From: Streptomyces sp. TN58
Lineage (GTDB): Bacteria; Actinomycetota; Actinomycetes; Streptomycetales; Streptomycetaceae
Direction: 5' to 3'
Assembly (NCBI RefSeq): GCF_001941845.1
Contig: NZ_CP018870.1
Coordinates: forward strand, 6,486,001 to 6,550,000
Length of the DNA stretch: 64,000 bases
Below the pieces are notes generated by a model. It did not search any database. It was not told the DNA's origin and saw only the letters and a program-made list of their open reading frames with translations. The stretch's first letter is position 1. Every line of letters begins with the position of its first letter. The position numbers and the translations under genes were made by a program. This document shows, one piece after another, positions 55,605 to 64,000 of this stretch.

Positions 55605-56347
55605 AGCTCACCCTGCGCGTCTGGCGCCAGCGCGGCGCCGACGCCCCCGGCCACATGGCCTCGTACGAGGTCGACGGCATCTCCGAGGACATGTCCTTCC
55701 TGGAAATGCTCGACACCCTCAACGAGGACCTCATCCTGCGCGGTGAGGACCCGGTCGCCTTCGACCACGACTGCCGCGAGGGCATCTGCGGAGCCTGCAG
55801 CCTCGTCATCAACGGCGACGCCCACGGCCCCGAGCGCACCACCACCTGCCAGCTCCACATGCGGTCCTTCGACGACGGCGACACCATCGACGTCGAGCCC
55901 TGGCGGGCCGCGGCGTTCCCCGTCGTCAAGGACCTCGTCGTCGACCGCGGCGCCTTCGACCGGATCATCCAGGCCGGCGGCTACATCACCGCCCCCACCG
56001 GCTCCGCTCCCGAGGCACACGCCACGGCCGTACCCAAGGCCGACGCCGACTCCGCCTTCGAACACGCCGAGTGCATCGGCTGCGGCGCATGCGTGGCGGC
56101 CTGCCCCAACGGCTCCGCGATGCTCTTCACCTCCGCCAAGGTCAACCACCTGAACGTCCTCCCGCAGGGCTCGCCCGAGCGCGAGACCCGCGTCCTGGAC
56201 ATGGTGGCCCGCATGGACGAGGAGGGCTTCGGCGGCTGCACCCTCACCGGCGAATGCGCCACCGCCTGCCCCAAGGGCATCCCGCTGCCGTCGATCGCGG
56301 CGATGAACAAGGAGTGGCTGCGCGCCGTCCGCAAGGGCCCCCGCTGA
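55601..56347 (+). CDS. sdhB: Succinate dehydrogenase/fumarate reductase iron-sulfur subunit
   Basis: This 248-residue subunit has a ferredoxin domain with [10 protein letters not shown] (Cys58, 63, 66) and Cys83 for the [2Fe-2S] cluster, and a second domain with [12 protein letters not shown] (158, 161, 164, 168) and [15 protein letters not shown] (213, 219, 223) for the other two clusters. It relays electrons between SdhA and SdhC. The ATG at 55601 overlaps the SdhA stop (ATGA). The operon ends with a strong terminator. Confidence 0.96.
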
Positions 56348-56379
56348 CCGGCCGGCCGCCGGCCGGCCGCCGACCGGCC

Positions 56380-56423
56380 GACGGGCCGACCGACTGACGG
56401 GACGGCCCACCGGTCGGCCCGTC
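56380..56423 (+). terminator. 13-bp hairpin after the sdh operon
   Basis: GACGGGCCGACCG (56380-56392) pairs exactly with CGGTCGGCCCGTC (56411-56423) around an 18-base loop, 32 bases past the sdhB stop codon. A GGCCGGCC-rich stretch (56349-56379) precedes it and can form further stems. Confidence 0.7.
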
Positions 56424-56628
56424 AACCTGGGGCCGCGATGTCATCCCCCCGGACTTGCGGGGCCCACCCGCCGGCCCGCAGCGCACGGATCCCCGTGGGA
56501 TGGGGCGCGCAGGGGGGTGCGGCGCCCGATCCGAGCGCCGGTACGGGCGCCCCGGTACGCCGAGAGCGCCCCTGATCGGTGTCACCATGCGTCACGGACA
56601 GCGGGTCATGTGACGAGAGGTCTGCAAC

Positions 56629-58071
56629 GTGATGCCTCAGGCGACCGGGGAGCCCACCCGGCAGTACCCCGACGGGCGGCACCAGCCCGCCCCCGGCCTC
56701 CCCAGCACCGCCGACACCGCCGCGCCGCGTACCGACACCGAACTCCTCATCGCAGCCTCCGTGCTGCTCGCGGACGCCGCCCTCGCCGCCAGACAGGCCG
56801 GAGCCGATCTCACCGGAGCGCTGACCGGAGGCCGCTTCGCCCTTCAGGCCCTACGCCGCCCCGCCTGGGCCCTCGGCGCGGCGCTGTCCTGCGTACGAGC
56901 CCTGACCAGCCCGGCCGGTCTCGGCTTCGCCCCCAACGGCGGCGTCATCGGCGAACTCGCCCGAGCCGCCGGCAACGTGACCCGCCGCCGGCCCGCCGCG
57001 GTCGCCATGGCGGTGGACGCCTTCGCCCTGCGCATCGAGGCGGCCACCGTCACCCACCCCAACCTGGACACCGCCCACGCCCGCCGCCTCACGGGCGCCG
57101 TCGTCGCCGGGGACCGGCTGGAGGCCGCCCGCGCCCTGCACGCCCTCGTGGAACGGCTCGGCGTCACCCGCGCCCTCACCACGGTCAGCCCCGTCATCAT
57201 GGAACTCCTCGCCCTGACCGGCCTTCTGGACGAGAACCCCGTCAACGACGGCTTCTCCTGGGTGACCCTCGCGGGCGGGGTCCCCACCACCGATCCGTTC
57301 CTCGGCCTGCCCAGCTCGCTGCTCAAGTTCCTCAACCCCGGTCCCGGCCGCGCCGAGCGCGCCGACCCGGACCCGATCCTCGCCAAGGTCCTCGGCACCT
57401 CCCGCAACGACATCGTCAGCTACGTCAACGACATCGGCGCCCTCGGCAACCACGGCCTGGTCCTCCTGCGCCGCGTCGCCTGCACGGACGGCAGCGAACG
57501 GCACGTCCTGCTCCTGCCCGGCACCAGCTTCGCCCTGCTCAGCAACAGCACCCCGCAGGATCTGGTCGGTGCCTTCGACGGCTGCCTGCGCACCGACACC
57601 ACCTACACCCGGGCGGCGAAGAAGCTCCTGCGCCGGGCCGGCGTGCCGGCGGGATCGGAGCTGATGCTGGTCGGACACAGCCTCGGCGGCCTGACCGCGA
57701 TGAACCTGGCCGCCGACGTGGACGTCGCCTCCGAGTACCGGGTCAGCCACGTGATCACGCTCGGCTCCCCGATCGACGCCAAGCGGCCCGCCGACCACAC
57801 CACCCGCGTCATCAGCCTGGTCAACAAGCACGACGTCATCCCGATGCTGGACGGCCGCGGCCCGGCCGCTCCCCACGACATCCCCGACCACTGGGTGGAA
57901 CTGGCCTGGCTCGACGAGTCCTACGACTACCCGCTCTCGCACGCCCCCCAGGCCTACTCCGACAGTCTGCGCGGCGATCTGGCCCACTACCGCGAGCAGG
58001 TCAACGCGCTGATCCGGTGCTACGACGGCGAGATCACCGGCAACCAGCCGTACACGCTCCGCGACAGGTGA
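56629..58071 (+). CDS. Lipase-like alpha/beta hydrolase
   Basis: This is a 480-residue protein with no signal peptide or membrane anchor. An N-terminal helical half (about 35-210) is Ala-rich and unlike other hydrolases I know. The catalytic half has VLLLPGTSFALLSNSTPQDL (oxyanion region), LMLVGHSLGGLTAMNLA with nucleophile Ser in GHSLGG (about residue 350), then HVITLGSPIDAKRP, LVNKHDVIPMLDG (acid) and a possible His in DHWVEL. This is like lipases/PGAP1-type hydrolases. The start is the GTG at 56629 (an ATG at 56632 is next to it). The P450-like gene follows by 86 bp on the same strand; they may be an operon. Confidence 0.78.
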   Translation: MMPQATGEPTRQYPDGRHQPAPGLPSTADTAAPRTDTELLIAASVLLADAALAARQAGADLTGALTGGRFALQALRRPAWALGAALSCVRALTSPAGLGFAPNGGVIGELARAAGNVTRRRPAAVAMAVDAFALRIEAATVTHPNLDTAHARRLTGAVVAGDRLEAARALHALVERLGVTRALTTVSPVIMELLALTGLLDENPVNDGFSWVTLAGGVPTTDPFLGLPSSLLKFLNPGPGRAERADPDPILAKVLGTSRNDIVSYVNDIGALGNHGLVLLRRVACTDGSERHVLLLPGTSFALLSNSTPQDLVGAFDGCLRTDTTYTRAAKKLLRRAGVPAGSELMLVGHSLGGLTAMNLAADVDVASEYRVSHVITLGSPIDAKRPADHTTRVISLVNKHDVIPMLDGRGPAAPHDIPDHWVELAWLDESYDYPLSHAPQAYSDSLRGDLAHYREQVNALIRCYDGEITGNQPYTLRDR

Positions 58072-58157
58072 CCGCCGTGCCCCGGCCCGCCCGCGCCGCC
58101 CGCGCCGCCCGTGCCCTTGCCCGTGCCTTCGTGTGACCCGAGGGAGACCGCCCCCCG

Positions 58158-59633
58158 ATGACCACCCCCGCCACCGCCTGGCCACTGGAGAACGCAGTGT
58201 TCAGCGCGGCCATGCTCGCCCACCGCCTGCCCTGGGCCGATGCCCCCGCCCGCGCCCTGGGCCTGGACTCCCTCACCCGCGAGGGCGCCGCCCGCAACGT
58301 ACTGGCGCACCTGCGCCACAGCCGTTCCGGACGCCCCGTCCGGCTGCGCACCCCCTTCGGCTCGTTCCTCGTCCCCCTCCGTCCGGCCGACACCGCCGGC
58401 CTCCTCGCCGAGGGAGCCGCCGCCGAAGCCCTCGGCCCCGCCGTCCGCCTCGACGCGGCCGGCCGCCGGCACGGCCTGCACCCCCACGCCCCGCTCCAGC
58501 CCCACACCGCCCCGCCGGCGGATGCGTTCTGCGAGCCGCTCGCCGAGGAACTGCGCAAGGTCGCGGCAGCACGCCGGGACGACAACGCCCTGCCGTGGAA
58601 GGTCTGGCGGCCCGGCATGCTGCGCGCCGCCCGCCGGGTGGTGGCGGGCGCCGCCGCAGCGGACGACACCCTCCTGACCGAGGTACTGATCCGCGCGTCC
58701 GCGGTCGCGGGCAGCCCCTCGTACGACAGCCGGGCGGCCGCCCTGAACCGACGGCTCGCCCCCTACCTGGCCGACCCGGACCCCTGCTCCGTCGCCGCGG
58801 GCCTGGACGGCGGCCGGGCCGCCGGGCCCGTGGTACCCACCGCCCGAACGCACGGCGAGCAGTCATCGGCGCAGGACCGGCCCGAGGAAGCCCTGGCGCA
58901 CACATTGGCCGTGGTGTCCGAGGCAGCCGTCACCACCGCCCTCCAGGCGCTCGCCCTCACCGCCGCGGGCGTGCCGGGTGCCGCCGGCAGCCCGGCCGGG
59001 GCCGTGGCGCTCGCGCTTCGGCACTTCCCGCCCCTCGAAGCCGTCGTCCACCCGGTCCGCACCCGCTTCGCATGGGACGGGCTCGTCGTCGACTCGGGGA
59101 CCGAGATCCTCGCGGCGCCGGGCTGGCTCGGCGCCCCCGCGCCATCCGCGGAGTGCGAGGACCCCGACACCGGCCGCCGGGACGCCGCCGTCCGACACGA
59201 TGACGACGTACCGTCCCCCCTGTGCGGATCCGCGACCGGCTGCCGGGCCACCGCCTTCGCCGTCCAGGTCGCCGAGGAGATCGTCCGGTTCTTCACCGAG
59301 GACGCCCGGCCGGTCCTGCTGTCGCCCGCCCTCACCCCGGACCGCATGCCGTTCACCCTCGCCCCGCACACCCTGCTGGTAGCGCTGCCCGCTGTCGGCG
59401 ATGTCCCGCCGGCCTTACGGGCCGCGGCCCCGGACGTCTGCGCGGCACGGGCCCGCGCCGGTGCGGACCGCCTCGACGAGTACGCCCGCAACCTCACCGC
59501 CTGCGCCGCCGAAACGGGCTGGAACGGTGACGAGACCGGCGAACGCTTCCGCATGCGGCTGCTGGAGCACGCCGAGCGGTGCACCCGCGCCGCCTCCGAG
59601 GTCCGCGCCGCCGCCCGCCACCTCGGCGGCTGA
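58158..59633 (+). CDS. Degenerate cytochrome P450-like protein, TTA codon
   Basis: This 491-residue protein has features like a P450 read along the chain: an I-helix-like EAAVTTALQALALTA (about 255-269), a K-helix-like ALALRHFPPLEAVVHPVR in which the ExxR Glu is replaced by Leu, and a haem-loop-like LCGSATGCRATAFAVQVAEE (355-374) with Cys362 in the place of the thiolate ligand but the FGxG part lost. Haem binding is therefore doubtful. Codon 420 (59415-59417) is TTA, the only in-frame TTA I found in the window, so translation may depend on the bldA tRNA. Upstream is the lipase-like gene. The ATG at 58158 has a GAGGGAG about 11 bases upstream. Confidence 0.65.
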   Translation: MTTPATAWPLENAVFSAAMLAHRLPWADAPARALGLDSLTREGAARNVLAHLRHSRSGRPVRLRTPFGSFLVPLRPADTAGLLAEGAAAEALGPAVRLDAAGRRHGLHPHAPLQPHTAPPADAFCEPLAEELRKVAAARRDDNALPWKVWRPGMLRAARRVVAGAAAADDTLLTEVLIRASAVAGSPSYDSRAAALNRRLAPYLADPDPCSVAAGLDGGRAAGPVVPTARTHGEQSSAQDRPEEALAHTLAVVSEAAVTTALQALALTAAGVPGAAGSPAGAVALALRHFPPLEAVVHPVRTRFAWDGLVVDSGTEILAAPGWLGAPAPSAECEDPDTGRRDAAVRHDDDVPSPLCGSATGCRATAFAVQVAEEIVRFFTEDARPVLLSPALTPDRMPFTLAPHTLLVALPAVGDVPPALRAAAPDVCAARARAGADRLDEYARNLTACAAETGWNGDETGERFRMRLLEHAERCTRAASEVRAAARHLGG

Positions 59634-59660
59634 GGCGACAGGCGACAGGCGGCAGGGCTC

Positions 59661-59687
59661 GGCGGCCGGCGCCCGGGGCCGGCCGCC
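59661..59687. terminator. 10-bp hairpin between convergent genes
   Basis: GGCGGCCGGC (59661-59670) pairs exactly with GCCGGCCGCC (59678-59687) around GCCCGGG, between the P450-like gene (+) and the acyltransferase gene (-). Confidence 0.6.
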
Positions 59688-59712
59688 TCCCACCCCGCGC
59701 GGCACCGGAGCC

Positions 59713-60516
59713 CTACCGTACGAAGGCGTTCCGCCGTTCCCGTTCCCGCCCGACCATGTCCTGCAGCGTGTCCCGGACCTCGGCGCAGAGCCACCGCGCA
59801 GCCGCGGAGCGGGCACCGAAACCCCGCGGCCGGGCGGGCGGTGCGATCGGCTCACCGATCGTGATCAGCCACTTCGCCGGCAACGGGAAGGGCGAGGTCA
59901 GCGGAAAGCAGGGAACGTCCAGAAGCTTCGCGAGCGCCGGCACCCCACCGATCCTCGGGGAGGACTCCTCCGCCCCGATGACGCTGACCGGAACGATCGG
60001 CGCCCCGCTGTGCAAGGCCGCCACCGCGAAACCCGGGTTGAACGGCTGGAGCCGGTACCGGTCGCGGAACGGCTTCTCCAGCCCCGAGACCCCCTCCGGA
60101 AACACCACGATCAGTTCACCGGCGCTCAGGCGATGCATGGCCGACCTCGGGTCGATGGGCACGGCCCCCTTCTTCGCGGCGTACGAGCCCAGCAGCGGCA
60201 GACGGAAGACGAAGGGCGCGGCCAGCACGTGCAGGGAGCGCTGCAACGACCGGTGCAGAGCCTTCTGCAGGACGAACGCGTCCAGCCCCCACGCCCCGGA
60301 GTGGTTGGCGACGAGCACGGCCGGCCCGTCGGCGGGAATGTTCTCCAGCCCCAGCACGTCCAGCCGGAACCACTCGTCGATCAGCCATTCGAGCAGCCGT
60401 TCCCAAGCGTCCTCGCCGACGTCCCCCAACAGCCGCCGCAGGAAACGGACGTCGCTCCCGGCGACCCCGAAGACATCGGCCAAGCTTTCGGACACGGAGG
60501 CGTTCTCCCTTCCCAT
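59713..60516 (-). CDS. Lysophospholipid acyltransferase family protein
   Basis: This 267-residue enzyme of the PlsC type adds an acyl chain to a glycerophosphate or related acceptor. The catalytic NHSGAWGLD motif (about 72-80; HX6D spacing as in actinobacterial members) is followed by KKGAVPIDP, FPEGVSGLEK (the motif III EGxS/T) and VPVSVIGAEES. There is no membrane segment, so it should sit at the membrane surface. The start used is the ATG at 60516; a GTG at 60495 has a better-spaced AGGGAG. The gene diverges from the histidine phosphatase with about 196 bp between. Confidence 0.88.
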   Translation of the reverse strand: MGRENASVSESLADVFGVAGSDVRFLRRLLGDVGEDAWERLLEWLIDEWFRLDVLGLENIPADGPAVLVANHSGAWGLDAFVLQKALHRSLQRSLHVLAAPFVFRLPLLGSYAAKKGAVPIDPRSAMHRLSAGELIVVFPEGVSGLEKPFRDRYRLQPFNPGFAVAALHSGAPIVPVSVIGAEESSPRIGGVPALAKLLDVPCFPLTSPFPLPAKWLITIGEPIAPPARPRGFGARSAAARWLCAEVRDTLQDMVGRERERRNAFVR

Positions 60517-60712
60517 CCCGTCCCCTGCGCAACGCAAGGGCCGTCACCACCAACGGAGACGACCGCCGAATGATCACGGCGAGCCGCCGAATCCGGAATT
60601 CGATCTTCGGTTCGGTGGCGGTCCACACCCGCCCTGCGCCGATCGGCTGACCGGCCGGGCAGCCACCGCGCCGCGCCCCCGCGGCACCCGGGCCATGGGC
60701 GACAGTGGCCCC

Positions 60713-61363
60713 ATGCCACAAGCCGCCGCCGGGACCGGACCACGCCGCCGAGCCGTACTGGCAGCCGCCCTCGCGCCGCTGGCCGCGGCCGGGTGCTCCG
60801 GCGGGGAGGAGCCCCGGCCCCCGGCCGCCGGGCAGCAGCCCGACGCCGAGGACGCCGTGATCATGGTGATCCGGCACGCGGAGAAGCCGTACGCCGGAGA
60901 CTCCGGCCAGGACGAGGACGGCGAGGACGACCCCGGGTCGCTGGCCGGGCGCGGCTGGCGCCGCGCCGACGCACTGCCGCGGCTCTTCCCGCCGGCCCGG
61001 AGTTCCGTGCTGCCCCGCCCCGCCGCCGTCTTCGCCGCAGGCGGCAAGGCCCCCGCCCCCGCACGGTGCCGGCAGACCGTCACCGCCCTGGCCACCGCGC
61101 TGCGCACCCCCGTACGAGCCGAGTTCGCCGTCGGAGCCGAAGCCGCCCTGGCGCACGCCGCACTGGCCGGCCCCATGCCCGTACTCGTCTGCTGGGAGCA
61201 CACCGGCATCCCCCGACTGGTGCGCGCCCTCGGCGCCCACCAGGTCCTCGGCCTCCCCGCCACCTGGCCGGACCGCTACGACCTGGTCTGGCAGTTCACG
61301 CGCCGCCGCGGCCAGTGGAGCTTCCGCGAACTGCCCCAGCAGCTCCTGCCCGGCGACGCCTGA
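60713..61363 (+). CDS. Secreted histidine-phosphatase-like lipoprotein
   Basis: This 216-residue protein has a twin-arginine-like signal (TGPRRRAVLAAALAPLAAAGC) with Cys28 as a lipobox, so it may be a Tat lipoprotein. The domain has VIRHAEKP, the RHxE phosphate pocket of histidine (phosphoglycerate-mutase-like) phosphatases. The second half has VLVCWEHTGIP, where His may be the second catalytic His. The usual RHG is changed to RHA and the family is broad. The start used is the ATG at 60713; an ATG at 60695 is in frame. Function unknown. Confidence 0.78.
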   Translation: MPQAAAGTGPRRRAVLAAALAPLAAAGCSGGEEPRPPAAGQQPDAEDAVIMVIRHAEKPYAGDSGQDEDGEDDPGSLAGRGWRRADALPRLFPPARSSVLPRPAAVFAAGGKAPAPARCRQTVTALATALRTPVRAEFAVGAEAALAHAALAGPMPVLVCWEHTGIPRLVRALGAHQVLGLPATWPDRYDLVWQFTRRRGQWSFRELPQQLLPGDA

Positions 61364-61403
61364 CCGCCCAGCCCGGGACCGCCCCGCCCCCGGACCGCCC
61401 GGA

Positions 61404-63812
61404 TCACCGCGGCCGGGTGCCCGCCTCCAGGGCCCGCGCCAGATACGCCGCCGTCCGGCCCAGGCCAGCCGCCGCGACCTCCCGCGGGGTGCCGGCGGCG
61501 ACGATCTGGCCGCCCTCCGCGCCGCCACCCGGACCCAGGTCGATCACCCAGTCCGCCCCCGCCACCACGTCCATGTCGTGCTCCACGACCACCACCGAAT
61601 GCCCGGCGTCCACCAGCCCGTGCAACTGTCCCAGCAGCACCCGCACATCGGCCGGATGAAGCCCCGTCGTCGGCTCGTCCAGCACGTACAGCGTGTGGTC
61701 CCGGCGCCGGCGCTGGAGCTCCGTCGCCAGCTTGATCCGCTGCGCCTCGCCGCCCGACAGCTCGGTGGCCGGCTGCCCCAGCCGCAGGTAGCCCAGCCCG
61801 ATCGCCTCCAGCGCCCGCAGGCTGCGCGCCGCCGCCGGGACACCGGCGAAGAACCCGGCCGCGGACTCCACCGTCAGCCCCAGCACCTGCGCGATGTCCA
61901 GCCCCCCGTACCGCACCTCCAGCGTCTCGGCGTTGTAGCGCGCGCCGCCGCAGTCGGGGCACGGGGCGTACGTACTCGGCAGGAACAGCAGCTCCACGGA
62001 GACGAAACCCTCGCCCTGGCACGTCTCACAGCGGCCCCCCGCCACGTTGAAGGAGAACCGGCCCGCCTTCCAGCCGCGCGCCACCGCCTCCGGAGCCTGC
62101 GTGAACAGCCTGCGCACCACGTCGAACAGCCCGGTGTACGTGGCCAGGTTGGACCGCGGGGTCCGGCCGATCGGCCTCTGGTCCACCTCCACCAGCCGCC
62201 GGACGGGAAACCCCGGATCGGCGATCCGCTCGCCGACCTCCCGGGCCAGTACCTGGCCGACCAGCGTGGACTTCCCCGAACCCGACACACCGGTCACCGC
62301 CGTGAACACCCCCAGCGGGAACGCCGCGTCGAGGCCCCGCAGGTTGTGCCGGTCCACCCCGCTCAACCGCACCTCCCCGACCGGCCCGCGCACCGCCCGG
62401 GCGGGCGCCGCCGACTCCCGCGCCGCGAAGAGGTGCCGCGCCGTCGCCGACTCCGCCACACCGGCCAGGGCGGCGGGCGGCCCGCAGTGCAGGACCCGCC
62501 CGCCGCGCTCCCCGGCCAGCGGGCCCACGTCCACCAGCCAGTCCGCGTGCCGCACCACGTCCAGATGGTGCTCGACGACGAAGACGGTGTTCCCGGCCTC
62601 CTTCAACCGGTCCAGTACGCCGAGCAGCGCCTCGGTGTCGGCGGGGTGCAGCCCAGCCGACGGCTCGTCCAGCACGTACACCACCCCGAACAGCCCCGAC
62701 CGCAGCTGCGTCGCCAGCCGCAGCCGCTGCAGCTCGCCCGCGGACAGGGTCGGCGCGGTCCGGTCCAGGCTCAGGTAGCCGAGCCCCAGCTCCGTGACGG
62801 GCCCGATCCGCGACCGCAGGTCGTCGGCCAGGACCCGCGCGGCCTCCCCGTCCAGGGGCGCGGAGGCCAGTACGGCGTCCAGGTCCGTCAGCGCCAGCGA
62901 CGCGAGCTGCGCGATGGTCCGCCCGGCGAAGGTGACGGCCAGGGCCTCCGGGCGCAGCCGGCGCCCCTCGCACACCGGGCACGGCGAGTCGGCGAGGAAC
63001 CTCTCGGCGCGGGCCCGCAGCGTGGCGCTCCTGCTGTCGGAGAACGTCCGCATGACATAGCGGTGGGCGCTCATGTACGTGCCCTGGTAAGGCCGTTGGA
63101 TCCGGTCCGCGTCCCGCACCGGGTGCACGGTCACCACCGGCTGCTCCTCGGTGAACAGGATCCACTCGCGGTCCTTCGCGGGCAGCTCCCGCCACGGCCG
63201 GTCCACGTCGTGGCCGAGCGTCCGCAGGATGTCCCGCAGGTTCTTGCCCTGCCAGGCACCAGGCCAGGCGGCGATGGCGCCCTCGCGGATCGACAGGCCG
63301 GGATCGGGGACCAGCAGCGCCTCGCTGGTGCGGTGGATCCGGCCGAGCCCGTGGCAGGAAGGGCAGGCGCCGGCCGCCGTGTTGGGCGAGAACGCGTCCG
63401 AGTCCAGCCGGGGCGCGCCCGGCGGATAGGTACCGGCCCGCGAGAACAGCATCCGCAGGGAGTTGGACAGCATCGTCACCGTACCGACCGACGAGCGCGA
63501 CCCGGGGGAGGAGCGGCGCTGCTCCAGCGACACGGCGGGCGGCAGGCCGGTGACGGAGTCGACCTTCGGGGCGCCGATCTGGTGGATGAGGCGGCGGGCG
63601 TAGGGGGCCACCGACTCGAAGTACCGGCGCTGGGCCTCGGCGTACAGCGTGCCGAAGGCGAGCGAGCTCTTCCCGGAGCCGGACACCCCGGTGAACACGG
63701 TGAGCGCGTCGCGCGGGATGTCGACGTCGACGCCGCGCAGATTGTGCTCCCGGGCGCCCCGCACCCGTACGTAGGGATCGTGGCCGGTCCGGGCTTCGGC
63801 GGGCTGGTGCAT
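61404..63812 (-). CDS. UvrA-like ABC ATPase lacking the UvrB-binding domain
   Basis: This 802-residue double ATPase is of the UvrA type: Walker [10 protein letters not shown] (about 43-51), zinc-finger CPSCHG, CPVCEG, signature [12 protein letters not shown], Walker [13 protein letters not shown], then a second half with [21 protein letters not shown] zinc module, [15 protein letters not shown] and [12 protein letters not shown]. Compared with housekeeping UvrA (about 950 residues), the segment after [18 protein letters not shown] goes straight to the first zinc finger, so the UvrB-binding domain is missing. This is the UvrA2/drug-resistance type, thought to bind DNA or intercalators without UvrB. 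The start is the ATG at 63812; GGGAGGA lies immediately before it, which is unusually close. Confidence 0.92.
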   Translation of the reverse strand: MHQPAEARTGHDPYVRVRGAREHNLRGVDVDIPRDALTVFTGVSGSGKSSLAFGTLYAEAQRRYFESVAPYARRLIHQIGAPKVDSVTGLPPAVSLEQRRSSPGSRSSVGTVTMLSNSLRMLFSRAGTYPPGAPRLDSDAFSPNTAAGACPSCHGLGRIHRTSEALLVPDPGLSIREGAIAAWPGAWQGKNLRDILRTLGHDVDRPWRELPAKDREWILFTEEQPVVTVHPVRDADRIQRPYQGTYMSAHRYVMRTFSDSRSATLRARAERFLADSPCPVCEGRRLRPEALAVTFAGRTIAQLASLALTDLDAVLASAPLDGEAARVLADDLRSRIGPVTELGLGYLSLDRTAPTLSAGELQRLRLATQLRSGLFGVVYVLDEPSAGLHPADTEALLGVLDRLKEAGNTVFVVEHHLDVVRHADWLVDVGPLAGERGGRVLHCGPPAALAGVAESATARHLFAARESAAPARAVRGPVGEVRLSGVDRHNLRGLDAAFPLGVFTAVTGVSGSGKSTLVGQVLAREVGERIADPGFPVRRLVEVDQRPIGRTPRSNLATYTGLFDVVRRLFTQAPEAVARGWKAGRFSFNVAGGRCETCQGEGFVSVELLFLPSTYAPCPDCGGARYNAETLEVRYGGLDIAQVLGLTVESAAGFFAGVPAAARSLRALEAIGLGYLRLGQPATELSGGEAQRIKLATELQRRRRDHTLYVLDEPTTGLHPADVRVLLGQLHGLVDAGHSVVVVEHDMDVVAGADWVIDLGPGGGAEGGQIVAAGTPREVAAAGLGRTAAYLARALEAGTRPR

Positions 63813-63893
63813 TCCTCCCACTCTACGGCCCGGTCCGGGACAGTTCAGGAGGCCGTGCGGTCTTACGTCGAGGTCGTGACCAGGAGTTCGTGG

Positions 63894-64000
63894 CTATGTG
63901 GGGAGGCGGACGCGCAGGGCGTCGGGAAGGATCCCGCCATGCCGGCAGCAGTCGGCTTCTGTGGGCGTGTCCAGGCGCAGGCGTGCGGTGAACCGCTTGG
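63894..64000 (-). CDS. C-terminal end of an aconitate hydratase-like protein, cut by window
   Basis: The minus-strand frame entering from the right edge ends LRLDTPTEADCCRHGGIL then PDALRVRLPT and TAG. This is clearly the C-terminus of aconitase A, which usually has RIDTPGEADYYRHGGIL then QYVLR. Here several residues usually kept have changed (Tyr-Tyr to Cys-Cys, Gly to Thr, and the last helix), so it may be a diverging paralogue or the end of a pseudogene. Only 34 residues are visible. A gap of 81 bases separates it from the UvrA-like gene. Confidence 0.6.
   Translation of the reverse strand, partial: KRFTARLRLDTPTEADCCRHGGILPDALRVRLPT

Overview
The window is chromosomal DNA of a high-GC actinomycete, almost certainly a Streptomyces or close relative. 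The signs are very high GC with C/G at nearly every third codon position, frequent GTG starts and 4-base ATGA/GTGA start-stop overlaps, an Rpf/LysM/M23 cell-wall hydrolase, SpoIIE-type phosphatases fused to HATPase domains, a LysX, many DUF families typical of Streptomyces (DUF4232, DUF5133, DUF6777), a class F sortase, and a single rare TTA (bldA) codon. I see no rRNA, tRNA, prophage, insertion sequence or CRISPR array. Long open frames on the strand opposite real genes are common here and are composition artefacts.

Layout. 1-6.3 kb: small accessory genes (DUF2278 protein cut by the left edge, DUF732 and DUF4232 lipoproteins, a GNAT, two VOC proteins, a stand-alone CBM48 domain, an ANTAR-like/DUF5133 protein, a nucleoside hydrolase). 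6.3-7.0 kb: a non-coding block of tandem and nested inverted repeats. 7.0-8.9 kb: a DrrAB-like ABC exporter. 8.9-20.2 kb: a third VOC protein, secreted proteins, a solute-binding lipoprotein, a 951-residue SpoIIE-family phosphatase, a PaaX-like regulator, acetyltransferases, a membrane-anchored hydrolase, and a panD-GNAT-racemase-like run. 20.3-26 kb: 6-phosphogluconate dehydrogenase, the Rpf/LysM/M23 protein overlapped antisense by a DMT transporter, and an atypical SDR. 26-36 kb: an orphan 57-residue protein, an NAD-dependent epimerase, a lipase maturation factor, a DUF6777 lipoprotein, a second SpoIIE-family phosphatase, a TPR-like protein and a Fpg/Nei glycosylase. 36-44 kb: an ECF sigma factor, a CapA-like lipoprotein, a universal stress protein, LysX and a polysaccharide deacetylase. 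43-47.4 kb: a cell-surface block (class F sortase, two related Ig-like anchored proteins, a DUF4239 membrane protein, a His/Pro-rich wall-spanning protein). 47.7-50.8 kb: a methyltransferase translationally coupled to a PAS-GGDEF-EAL protein. 50.8-56.4 kb: a monooxygenase relic, a methyltransferase, and a LysR regulator divergent from a three-gene succinate dehydrogenase/fumarate reductase operon. 56.6-64 kb: a lipase-like hydrolase followed by a degenerate P450-like protein carrying a TTA codon, an acyltransferase, a histidine phosphatase, a UvrA-like ATPase, and the C-terminal end of an aconitase at the right edge.

Themes. Much of the window concerns the cell envelope (lipoproteins, sortase module, Rpf/M23, deacetylase, CapA, LysX lipid lysinylation, acyltransferase) and developmental or stress signalling (two SpoIIE phosphatases, ECF sigma, c-di-GMP turnover, USP). 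Most transcription units are one to three genes long and are bounded by strong GC-rich hairpins, several of which sit between convergent genes.

The most unusual items are the lipase/P450-like pair with its TTA codon, the SDR with an N-terminal zinc ribbon and no catalytic tyrosine, the 429-bp antisense overlap between the DMT transporter and the Rpf gene, the nested palindromic block, the orphan 57-residue protein with a strong ribosome-binding site, and the sortase/Ig-like surface module that lacks an obvious LPXTG substrate. All calls rest on reading the sequence; no database search was possible.
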